Assembly: GCA_046086225.1 (NCBI GenBank)
Contig: JBJSXF010000200.1
Span: forward strand, 1 to 22,244
Source of the DNA: JBJSXF01 sp046086225
GTDB taxonomy: Bacteria > Actinomycetota > Acidimicrobiia > IMCC26256 > PALSA-610
Reading direction: 5' to 3'
DNA: 22,244 nucleotides
Shown here: one piece after another, positions 8,327-14,251 of the stretch
How positions within the stretch are numbered: the first letter of the stretch is position 1
How the letters are laid out: each line of letters begins with the position of its first letter
Translations under genes and position numbers: made by a program
The notes under the pieces: model-generated
Database searches by the model: none
Seen by the model: the letters and a program-made list of their open reading frames with translations, nothing else
What the model was told of the DNA's origin: nothing

Positions 8327-9096
8327 CCCGTCCCCCCGGGGAAGCGGGACTGGAGCCGACGCATGCCCCGGAGCCACCGCTCGTAATCATCGGCCTTGCG
8401 CCGGAAGTACTCGGCGACCTCGGGGTGCGGGAGGATCAGGAAGGCGTCCTCGGCCAGCCCGGCGACCGCGGCCGCGGCGACCGCGTCGGGCTCGAGCATC
8501 CCGTCGACACCGGCGACCCCACCCCCGTCGATCCCCTCGGTCATCGCGGTGCGCACCGCCTGGGGGGCCAGCACCGAGACCCGCAACCCCCGGTCGCCGT
8601 AGGTGATCGAGAGCCATTCGGCGAACGCCAGGGCCGCGTGCTTGGTCACCGAGTAGGGCGCACTGCCGATCTGGGTGAGCAAGCCGGCGGCCGACACCGT
8701 CTGGAGGAGGTGACCACCGCCCCGTTCGAGCATCCGGGGGACGAGGGCGCGGGCCACCGAGATGTGGGCCGTCACGTTGACGGCGAAGCTGCGGTCCCAG
8801 TCCTCGGGCGTGACCTCCACACCCCCCGGGACGAGGACACCGGCGTTCGAGCAGAAGCAGTCGATCGGGCCGAGGGTCTCGTCGGCTTCGGCCACGAGCG
8901 CGCCGACCGCCTCCGGATCGACGACGTCGCACACCGCGGTCACGGCGCCGAGCTCGGCGCCGAGCGCGGCGAGGGGCTCAGCCTGCCGGTCGACGAGCAC
9001 GAGTCGCGCCCCCTCGGCCGCGAACCGCCGGGCGAGCGCGGCGCCGATGCCCGAGGCCGCGCCCGTCACCACCACTCCCGCGTCATCGAGCCGCAT
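8323..9096 (-). CDS. SDR family NAD(P)-dependent oxidoreductase
   Basis: This is a 257-residue classical short-chain dehydrogenase/reductase with a Rossmann fold. Visible motifs are the cofactor loop TGAASGIG (11-18), VDR after the second strand (acidic D36, suggesting NAD(H) preference), the SNAG motif (N84-A-G), and the catalytic triad S135, Y148 and K152 in the YSVTK context. The C-terminus has LPHPEVAEYFRRKADDYERWLRGM, seen in many actinobacterial SDRs. The ATG at 9096 begins the protein directly at the Rossmann fold and has GGGGAGGGG just upstream. The frame stays open far upstream to 10158, but that part is antisense or out of frame to thrB and is not coding. It lies 4 bp after the GHMP-kinase gene and overlaps the peptidase gene. 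The substrate is unknown. Confidence 0.92.
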   Translation of the reverse strand: MRLDDAGVVVTGAASGIGAALARRFAAEGARLVLVDRQAEPLAALGAELGAVTAVCDVVDPEAVGALVAEADETLGPIDCFCSNAGVLVPGGVEVTPEDWDRSFAVNVTAHISVARALVPRMLERGGGHLLQTVSAAGLLTQIGSAPYSVTKHAALAFAEWLSITYGDRGLRVSVLAPQAVRTAMTEGIDGGGVAGVDGMLEPDAVAAAAVAGLAEDAFLILPHPEVAEYFRRKADDYERWLRGMRRLQSRFPGGTG

Positions 9097-9100
9097 GCCC

Positions 9101-9949
9101 TCACCCCTCCCCGGCGTCGATCGCATCATCGCCGACCGGCACGACCTCGGCACCCCCGATGGCGATCGGGAGCACCCGCACCCGCCCCGAAGCCGGGAGC
9201 GCAGCGGCGACGACCTCCGCCCGGGCCGGATCCACGAACGCCGCCGCCGAGGGTCCCGAACCCGAGAGCCAGGCGGCGGCTGCGCCGGCCGCCACGGCCG
9301 CTTCGATCGCGGTCCGGGTCTCGGGCATGCGCTCGAGCCGGGCCGCCTGATGGAGCCGATCACGCGTCGCCACGGCGAGGGCGTCGAGGTCACCGGCGGC
9401 GAGCGCAGCGACGAGCAGCGCGGCGGCACCGACGTTGTGCACGGCGTCGGCGAAGGGCACGGTCGTGGGCAGGGTCCGGCGGGAGCCCGCGGTCGAGTTC
9501 TCGGCCTCGGGCGTCCACACCACGACCACCGGCACCCGGCCGAGGGGCACCCGGCAGGCCCGGCCCTCGGCGACGGCGACGACCCCGCCGAGCAGCGACG
9601 CCGCGACATTGTCGGCGTGGCCTTCCTGCGCGGCGGCGAGCCGGAGCACCGCGGGCGCTGCGTTCTCCGGTTCGTGCCCCTGCTGCACGAGCGCGGCCAA
9701 CGCGCCCGCCACCCGGGCCGCACCCGAGAACCCGAGGCCCCGACCCCCGGGGAACGCGGCGCGCACCGAGAACGATCCGTGGCCACCCGCCTCGCGGAAC
9801 GCCCGCACGGCCGGATGGCCTTCGCCGGCGGGTGCCTCGCCTCCGAGCCGGGCCTCGAGGTGCACCCCGAGCGCGACGGCGAGCGCGTCGAAGCCCGAGC
9901 CGAGATTCGCCGAGGAGGCCGGTACCCGGACGATCCACTCGTCACGCAC
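9101..9949 (-). CDS. thrB: Homoserine kinase-like GHMP kinase
   Basis: This 282-residue GHMP-superfamily small-molecule kinase most resembles homoserine kinase, which makes O-phosphohomoserine in threonine synthesis. Supporting motifs are the N-terminal PASSANLGSGFD (10-21), the phosphate-binding region GGRGLGFSGAARVAG (68-82), EGHADNVAASLLGG with the conserved HxDN, and the C-terminal WLSGSGPSAAAF glycine motif. Oddly, the first Ser of the usual GLGSS is Phe (F74); the second Ser is kept. No threonine-pathway gene lies beside it; it heads a run with an SDR and a dipeptidase. GTG at 9949 is used because the family motif starts within ten residues, though its ribosome-binding site is weak. It could be a GHMP kinase with a different alcohol substrate, but homoserine kinase is the best reading. 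Confidence 0.82.
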   Translation of the reverse strand: MRDEWIVRVPASSANLGSGFDALAVALGVHLEARLGGEAPAGEGHPAVRAFREAGGHGSFSVRAAFPGGRGLGFSGAARVAGALAALVQQGHEPENAAPAVLRLAAAQEGHADNVAASLLGGVVAVAEGRACRVPLGRVPVVVVWTPEAENSTAGSRRTLPTTVPFADAVHNVGAAALLVAALAAGDLDALAVATRDRLHQAARLERMPETRTAIEAAVAAGAAAAWLSGSGPSAAAFVDPARAEVVAAALPASGRVRVLPIAIGGAEVVPVGDDAIDAGEG

Positions 9950-10007
9950 GGGGACAGCCTCGCGCCGACGTCGGGACGAGTGCCGAACGCACCCGACCGC
10001 AGGGCGG

Positions 10008-10021
10008 TAGCGTCCGGACCG
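10008..10021 (+). promoter_or_regulatory. Leaderless-type -10 box for the DUF3499 gene
   Basis: GGTAGCGT places TAGCGT at 10008-10013, exactly 7 nt before the GTG at 10021, and no Shine-Dalgarno is present. A TANNNT -10 element at this distance is the known actinobacterial pattern for transcription starting at the first base of the start codon. The PPOX gene at 16841 has the same arrangement. Confidence 0.5.
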
Positions 10022-10302
10022 TGCAGCGACAGTGCGCCCGACCGGGCTGCAGCGCGATGGCGACGGCGACCTTCACCTTCGACTCGCGAGCGCTCACGGT
10101 CTGGCTCGACACGCCCGACGACGGAGCCGCCCGGGCCGGTGAGCTCTGCGAGCGGCACGTCCGCTCGCTCACCCCGCCCCGGGGGTGGGTGCTCGACGAC
10201 CGGCGCGGCCGCAAGGAAGCACTCACGGCCGAGCTCGCCGAGGTGCTCGACGCCCGCACCCCGCTGCTCGCCCGCGCCTTCCAGAACGCCGACCGGGTCT
10301 GA
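10021..10302 (+). CDS. DUF3499 family zinc-ribbon-like protein
   Basis: This 93-residue cytosolic protein has the DUF3499 pattern found in Actinomycetota: an N-terminal CARPGC motif, the ATATFTFDSRALTVWL strand, the GELCERH motif, and LTPPRGW. C5, C10, C43 and H46 form a C-x4-C ... C-x2-H set that could bind zinc. The family has no assigned biochemical function. I set the start at GTG 10021, four codons before the first Cys; the frame is open further upstream but runs against thrB on the other strand. The gene diverges from thrB by 71 bp and is single, followed by a GC-rich hairpin. Confidence 0.85.
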   Translation: MQRQCARPGCSAMATATFTFDSRALTVWLDTPDDGAARAGELCERHVRSLTPPRGWVLDDRRGRKEALTAELAEVLDARTPLLARAFQNADRV

Positions 10303-10312
10303 CCCGGCGGTC

Positions 10313-10328
10313 GGGGCCCGGCGGCCCC
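10313..10328. terminator. GC hairpin between convergent genes, possible bidirectional terminator
   Basis: GGGGCC-cggc-GGCCCC is a perfect 6-bp stem with a 4-nt loop in the 33-bp gap between the convergent DUF3499 and DUF5317 genes. There is no T-run on either side, so termination is inferred from position only. Confidence 0.4.
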
Positions 10329-10335
10329 GGCGACA

Positions 10336-10869
10336 TCAGGCCCGGGCGTCCTCCAGCCAGCCGCACCCGCACGCAGCGTGCACCACCAGGAGCGCGCCGA
10401 CCGCGATGAGCACATCGCCGATGCTGAAGACGTTGTGCAGCGGGAACGACGCCGGAATCGCGAACACGTCACCGAGGGCGAGGAGACGCGGCGCCTCGAG
10501 CACCGCCGAGCTGGCGAAGCCCGCCGTCTCGGTGAGGCCGGCGCGGGCGTAGGCACCCGCCGTCGCCGGCATGACCCCCGCGTTCGCGGCGATCGCGAGC
10601 AGGTTCGTGGTGGCGCCGGCGGCCACGACCGGGATGCCGGTCAGGTGTCGGTTGGCCACGAGGAAGCCGGCGATGAGCGCGTACGACGCGAGGTGGAGGG
10701 TCCGGCACGCGGCATCGGGCACGCCGGGGAACGCGAGCGGCACCTGCACCGCGAAGGCGGCGGCGAGGAGCGGGAGCCGAACGAACCGGATGTCGGCCAG
10801 TGCGCCGATCCGGCCGCCCGCGAGCGGGACGGTGATCAGGCCGAGGATGACGAACGGGACGAGGAACAT
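10336..10869 (-). CDS. DUF5317 family membrane protein
   Basis: This 177-residue polytopic protein has about five membrane segments and matches the DUF5317 pattern. It starts with a short N-terminal helix, then has IRFVRLPLLAAAFAVQ, the ASYALIAGFLVANR segment, and a conserved-looking ANAGVMPATAGAYARAG loop (NxGxMP). GDVFAIPASFPLHNVFSIGDVLIAVG follows near the C-terminus. No function is established for the family. The ATG at 10869 has CGGAG at 5-nt spacing. A Cys pair (CGC) and an acidic end follow the last helix. The gene diverges from the micropeptide gene across a palindrome-rich 205-bp region that both may share for control. Confidence 0.85.
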   Translation of the reverse strand: MFLVPFVILGLITVPLAGGRIGALADIRFVRLPLLAAAFAVQVPLAFPGVPDAACRTLHLASYALIAGFLVANRHLTGIPVVAAGATTNLLAIAANAGVMPATAGAYARAGLTETAGFASSAVLEAPRLLALGDVFAIPASFPLHNVFSIGDVLIAVGALLVVHAACGCGWLEDARA

Positions 10870-11074
10870 CGGGGCTCCGGGGGCGAGCGGTCGGGACCCG
10901 ATGCTTCGGCAGTCCCGGGCCCGGGCTGAAGTCCCCGGCCTCGTTCCCGACCCGGTCCCGCTCGGATCCGAACCCGGCCCGGGCCGCCGATCGCGATTCG
11001 CGCTTCAGTCCGGCGCGATCGGTGCCGAAGCAAAGTGTCGGCCGGGAGTCCCCGGCCCCGCGAAGGGAGACACC
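10870..11074. promoter_or_regulatory. Palindrome-packed divergent intergenic region with repeated AGTCC motifs
   Basis: There is no gene here. AGTCC followed by C/G-rich sequence occurs at 10911, 10930, 11007 and 11047, three of them preceded by CTTC, CTGA or CTTCGGC. Perfect inverted repeats include the palindrome CCCGGGCCCGGG (10914-10925), GGCCCGGGCC (10976-10985), CCGATCGCG/CGCGATCGG (10987-10995 with 11014-11022), GCTTC/GAAGC (11002-11006 with 11027-11031), GGCCGGG/CCCGGCC (11040-11046 with 11051-11057), and GTGTC/GACAC (11035-11039 with 11069-11073). The last two nest, leaving the micropeptide Shine-Dalgarno in an 11-nt bulge. It could be an RNA leader, an operator array, or both. Confidence 0.55.
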
Positions 11075-11164
11075 GTGAAGCACCACCTCATCCGTATCGC
11101 CACCGCTGCGAGTTCGTTGGCGGCCCTGGTCATGGTGACCGGCGCCGGCCGCCGCTGGGTCTGA
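11075..11164 (+). CDS. 29-residue hydrophobic micropeptide
   Basis: GTG at 11075 is preceded by GAAGGGAG at 5-nt spacing and opens 29 codons to TGA at 11162. The peptide has a basic start (VKHHLIRI), a hydrophobic Ala/Leu/Val middle (ATAASSLAALVMV), and a TGAGRRWV end, so it is a single short membrane-active or membrane-anchored helix with basic ends. A 10-bp hairpin follows within 24 bp. A strong ribosome-binding site, a structured leader and a terminator-like stem make it a compact transcription unit. The basic-amphipathic start recalls AgrD-type autoinducer leaders, but no Cys or ring region follows, so I assign no function. It could also be a leader peptide or a membrane-regulator peptide. 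Confidence 0.6.
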   Translation: MKHHLIRIATAASSLAALVMVTGAGRRWV

Positions 11165-11187
11165 TCGCGGCACCCGATCAGCGCTCC

Positions 11188-11213
11188 CCCTCCCGGCAAC
11201 GGCGCCGGGAGGG
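11188..11213. terminator. Perfect 10-bp hairpin between convergent genes
   Basis: CCCTCCCGGC at 11188-11197 pairs exactly with GCCGGGAGGG at 11204-11213 around a 6-nt loop. It ends one base before the stop of the VOC gene and follows the micropeptide stop by 23 bp. No T-run follows in either direction, as is usual in very GC-rich actinobacteria. Confidence 0.6.
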
Positions 11214-11666
11214 TCAGGAGAACCCTCGCTCGTCGAGCTGCCGGCGGTACGCCATCGGCAACAGCTCGATGAGCTGACCGTCGGGGTCGCGGATGAACAC
11301 CGCGCTCCCGACGTGCGTTCCGGCGACGACCTCGCCCCCGAGCCCGGCCACCCCCTCGCAGACCGCGTCGATGTCCTCGACCGAGACCGAGAGATGGGTG
11401 AGGCCGGGCTCGTCCATCGTCCGCACCCGGCGCGGCTGCGTCCGCCCCGGTGCCGAGTAGTGGAGCAGCTCGAGCACGAAGCCGTCCCGGCTCAGGTAGA
11501 CGGCGGTCATCCCGAGCGGAGGCTCGAGCCCGAGCAGCCGGGCCGAGGGCTCGTCCGGTGGCCGTAGCTCCCGCTCGACCGTGAACCCGAGCAGGTCGCA
11601 GTAGAAGCGCGTCGACCGTTCGAGATCGTGCACGCAATGTCCGACGTGGTTGAACCGGACCGTCAC
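11214..11666 (-). CDS. VOC family (glyoxalase/bleomycin-resistance fold) metalloprotein
   Basis: This 150-residue protein is made of two beta-alpha-beta-beta-beta modules typical of the vicinal oxygen chelate fold. The four expected metal ligands are all present: H7 (FNHVGH), E66 (VLELLHY), H91 (LTHLSV) and E134 (QLIELLP). The full 2-His-2-Glu set fits a lactoylglutathione-lyase or methylmalonyl-CoA-epimerase-like metal site, but the true substrate is unknown. It starts with GTG, overlapping the stop of the MBL/Rieske gene as GTGA, so it is translationally coupled. It is the last gene of the SDR-MBL/Rieske-VOC run, which suggests one shared pathway. It ends at a strong hairpin. Confidence 0.9.
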   Translation of the reverse strand: MTVRFNHVGHCVHDLERSTRFYCDLLGFTVERELRPPDEPSARLLGLEPPLGMTAVYLSRDGFVLELLHYSAPGRTQPRRVRTMDEPGLTHLSVSVEDIDAVCEGVAGLGGEVVAGTHVGSAVFIRDPDGQLIELLPMAYRRQLDERGFS

Positions 11667-13228
11667 GTTCGCTCACCCTCCCCTTCCGACCCCGTGATCC
11701 GCTCGCAACGCAGCGTGCGATCGTCGCTCGTGAGGCAGCGACCCGTCGCGAGATCGAACTTCCAGTGGTGGAGGCTGCACGTGAGCACGCCGTCGTCGAT
11801 CTCGCCGAAGCGGACCAGATCGGCACCCCGGTGCGGGCACCAGCGCTCGATCCGCCAGCCGTCACGGTCGAAGGTGTCGGCGGCCGACCGCTGCTCGACC
11901 AGGCACCGCTCCACGTAATCGATGCGCTCGGGGGTGAGGGCCTTGAAGAAGGTCATCACCGCCTCGTTGAAGTTCGCCGGGTCGGAGCGGTGGGCCGTGA
12001 ACCGGCAGGAGAGGAACAGGCTGTTCACCCAGTCGGCCTCGTCCCGGTCGAGCAGCGCCTCGACGAGCCGGCGATCGACGTCGACCTTGTAGACGAAGGG
12101 CTCCCCGGCCCAGGCCCGAACCTCCGAGGCCACGAAGTCGATGCAGACGTCGGCGCCCGCCTCACCGACGTCGATGACGACGTTGCCCGCCACGGCCGCC
12201 GAGAGCACCGGGGCCCGGGCCAGGATCGGCTCCATCCGGGCCGCGCAGCCGGCGACGAGGTCCCGACGGGCCGACGACCATCCCGCCCGTTCCCGTTCGA
12301 GCCACCCGGCCCAGTCGGACCGGTACTCCTCGAGCACGGCGCGCTTGTCGGTGAAGGGCCGCATCGCCTCGGCGTCGGACCCCGGATGCGTCACCCGGCA
12401 CGCACCGTCTGCGAGCTCGGCGACCGAGCCGGGCACGAGGATGCTCCCCGTGGCGATGCCGGCCTCGGCCAGCACCTCGGCGAAGACCGACTGGTCGGGG
12501 AAGATGTTCGCCGGATCGCGTTCGAGATCGTTGAGCGCCCACAGCGCGTCGTCGAGGAAGGCCGGGGGCCCGGCACACGGGAACACGTGGGTCGCGCCCA
12601 CCCATTCGACGTACTGCCGGGCCCGGGCCATCTGGTTGACCCGCTTCTCACTCGCCAGCCGGCGCTTCATCTCAGGCGGGAAGTCGTAGGCGACCGGATA
12701 CCAGATCGCCCCCGAGAACTGCACCATCTGCGCGTCGAACGGTCCGAGGTCGCGCAAACGGTCGAGATCCCCGGGGCGGGCGTCGTTCTGGTTCAGCAGT
12801 CGGGCGGTGCCGTCGTCGATCACGATCAGGGAGTCGCCGAGCGGGCCGTCGGCCGGGGCGTCGAACGCGAGGATCGTCACCCGCATGCCGTCGAGGTCGA
12901 CGGGTGCGCCGTCCCGGGTGCGTACGAAGCGTTCGAACCCGAGTGCCCGCAGCTCCTGCTCGAGGAACGGGCCCCGGAAACCGGGGAGCAGCACGGTGGT
13001 GCTCCGGTCGACGTGCGCGGCGAGCCAGGTCGGATCGAAGTGGTCGTGGTGCAGATGCGAGATGTAGAGGTAGTCGGGGCGGGAGAACGACCCGGGATCG
13101 AGCCGGTCGTTGCGCGGGAACGGGAACCACGATCCGAAGTAGGCGGGGGTGAACCAGGGATCGCAGAGCACCGAGCCGCCGCGCGTCTCGACGTACGCGC
13201 CGACGTGACCGAGGAAGGTGATCCGCAC
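11663..13228 (-). CDS. Metallo-beta-lactamase-fold hydrolase fused to a Rieske [2Fe-2S] domain
   Basis: This 521-residue protein joins an N-terminal UlaG-like metallo-beta-lactamase domain to a C-terminal Rieske domain. The MBL part starts at RITFLGHVGAYVE and carries HLHHDH at 58-63. A middle region (about 250-445) is of unrecognised type; its FVYKVDVDRRLVEALL stretch could be a substrate-binding module. The Rieske cluster ligands are C464-x-H466 (CPHRGADL) and C484-x2-H487 (CSLHHW), with correct spacing for one [2Fe-2S] cluster. Combining an MBL fold with a Rieske domain recalls CMP-N-acetylneuraminate hydroxylase, though the domain order here is reversed. Start GTG at 13228 is the last good start before the fold; the ribosome-binding site is weak, and the frame is open to 13300, inside the SDR gene. 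It lies 22 bp after the SDR gene and overlaps the VOC gene. The reaction is unknown, but a redox or oxygenase step is plausible. Confidence 0.88.
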   Translation of the reverse strand: MRITFLGHVGAYVETRGGSVLCDPWFTPAYFGSWFPFPRNDRLDPGSFSRPDYLYISHLHHDHFDPTWLAAHVDRSTTVLLPGFRGPFLEQELRALGFERFVRTRDGAPVDLDGMRVTILAFDAPADGPLGDSLIVIDDGTARLLNQNDARPGDLDRLRDLGPFDAQMVQFSGAIWYPVAYDFPPEMKRRLASEKRVNQMARARQYVEWVGATHVFPCAGPPAFLDDALWALNDLERDPANIFPDQSVFAEVLAEAGIATGSILVPGSVAELADGACRVTHPGSDAEAMRPFTDKRAVLEEYRSDWAGWLERERAGWSSARRDLVAGCAARMEPILARAPVLSAAVAGNVVIDVGEAGADVCIDFVASEVRAWAGEPFVYKVDVDRRLVEALLDRDEADWVNSLFLSCRFTAHRSDPANFNEAVMTFFKALTPERIDYVERCLVEQRSAADTFDRDGWRIERWCPHRGADLVRFGEIDDGVLTCSLHHWKFDLATGRCLTSDDRTLRCERITGSEGEGERT

Positions 13229-13250
13229 CGGGGCATTCTCGCGTCGGGCG

Positions 13251-14201
13251 TCAGCCCGGCACGACACTCCGCAAAGCCGGCCCGCCCGGACCGTACGCAC
13301 CCTCGGGATCGGCGCGCACCCGCTCGTCGAGCGCGACCGCGTCGGCCCCGACGAGGATCCGCCAACGTCCGGCCCGGATCCCGTCGAGGATGACGGTGGC
13401 GGCCGCGGCCGCGCTCATCGGCGCGTTCGCGCGGAAGTGCTCCCCCACCCCGGCGAGCATGGCCCGGATCCGCTCGTCGTCGAGGTGGCCGACCGGGAAG
13501 CCGAGCCGCTCGAACTCCGCCCGGGTCGCGTCCAGCTCGGCCGCGGTCATCGCCTCGGGGGGCGAGCCCCCGCGCACCAGCCGCGAGTTCTCGATGATCT
13601 CGGTGCCGATGTGCCCGGGCATCACGAGGTGGACCTTCACGTGGGGGGCATTGAGAGCGAAGTCGCCGATGAGCGACTCGGTGAAGCCCTTCACCGCGAA
13701 CTTCGCCGTGCTGTAGGCGGTGTGCGCGGTCCCCGGACCGAGCGACGCCCAGAAGCCGTTCACGCTGCTCGTGTTGACGAGCGCGGCCTCCTCGGCCGCG
13801 ACCAGGAGGGGCACGAACGCCCGGCAGCAGTGGTAGACGCCGAGCCAGTCGATGGCGAAGGTGCGCTCCCACTCCTGGCGGGACGCGAGCAGGAAGCTGC
13901 CGCCGCCCGCGATGCCGGCGTTGTTGAACAGGAGCTCGACGTGATCGGTCGCGTGAGCAGCGACGACCTCGTCGCGGAAGGCGAGCACCGCCACCTCGTC
14001 GGCGACGTCACCCGTGTGGACGGTGACCCGGACGTCGGGCGCCACCTCGGCCGCAAGCCGGGCCGTCTCGGCGAGGGCGTCGGGCCGCACGTCGCAGGTC
14101 GCGACCGCGCAGCCGGCCGCGACGAGACCGAGCACGAGCTCGCGCCCCATCCCGCTGCCCCCGCCGGTCACCACGGCCAGGCGTCCGCCGAAGTGCTCCA
14201 C
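13251..14201 (-). CDS. SDR family NAD(P)-dependent oxidoreductase with C-terminal extension
   Basis: This is a 316-residue classical short-chain dehydrogenase. Motifs are the cofactor loop TGGGSGMG (12-19), acidic CDVRPD after the second strand (NAD(H)-leaning), LFNNAG (91-96), Ser145/146, and Y163-x3-K167 (AYSTAK). The usual mid-fold Asn in NVxG is Asp here (FAIDWLG). After the fold comes a C-terminal extension of about 60 residues including GHLDDERIRAMLAGVGEHF and RWRILVGADA, as in other actinobacterial SDRs that act on fatty or sterol-like substrates; that link is inference. GTG at 14201 has GGGGAGG at about 6-nt spacing, which fixes the start although the frame is open to 14429. It heads the SDR-MBL/Rieske-VOC operon and diverges from the nuclease gene over 50 bp. 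TACGCT (minus strand, 14266-14261) is a possible -10 box. Confidence 0.92.
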   Translation of the reverse strand: MEHFGGRLAVVTGGGSGMGRELVLGLVAAGCAVATCDVRPDALAETARLAAEVAPDVRVTVHTGDVADEVAVLAFRDEVVAAHATDHVELLFNNAGIAGGGSFLLASRQEWERTFAIDWLGVYHCCRAFVPLLVAAEEAALVNTSSVNGFWASLGPGTAHTAYSTAKFAVKGFTESLIGDFALNAPHVKVHLVMPGHIGTEIIENSRLVRGGSPPEAMTAAELDATRAEFERLGFPVGHLDDERIRAMLAGVGEHFRANAPMSAAAAATVILDGIRAGRWRILVGADAVALDERVRADPEGAYGPGGPALRSVVPG

Positions 14202-14251
14202 CGCGACCTCCCCGCGTTGCGCCCCATCCGGGTGGGTGATGGGATGGATGC

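Noticed and set aside
9097..10158. Long N-terminal extension of the SDR frame upstream of 9096
   Set aside because: The frame stays open, but it overlaps thrB in another frame, is Arg/Ser/Pro-rich and lacks homology; the ATG at 9096 with GGGGAGGGG starts exactly at the Rossmann fold.
10981..11074. GEMM (cyclic-di-GMP) riboswitch suggested by GAAGCAAAGTG near 11027
   Set aside because: Only the GCAAAG string matches; the flanking conserved CACGCACAGGGCAAACC block and the tetraloop/receptor are absent.
11075..11164. AgrD-type autoinducer precursor
   Set aside because: The basic amphipathic start is similar, but there is no Cys/Ser ring segment, acidic tail, AgrB protease or histidine kinase nearby.
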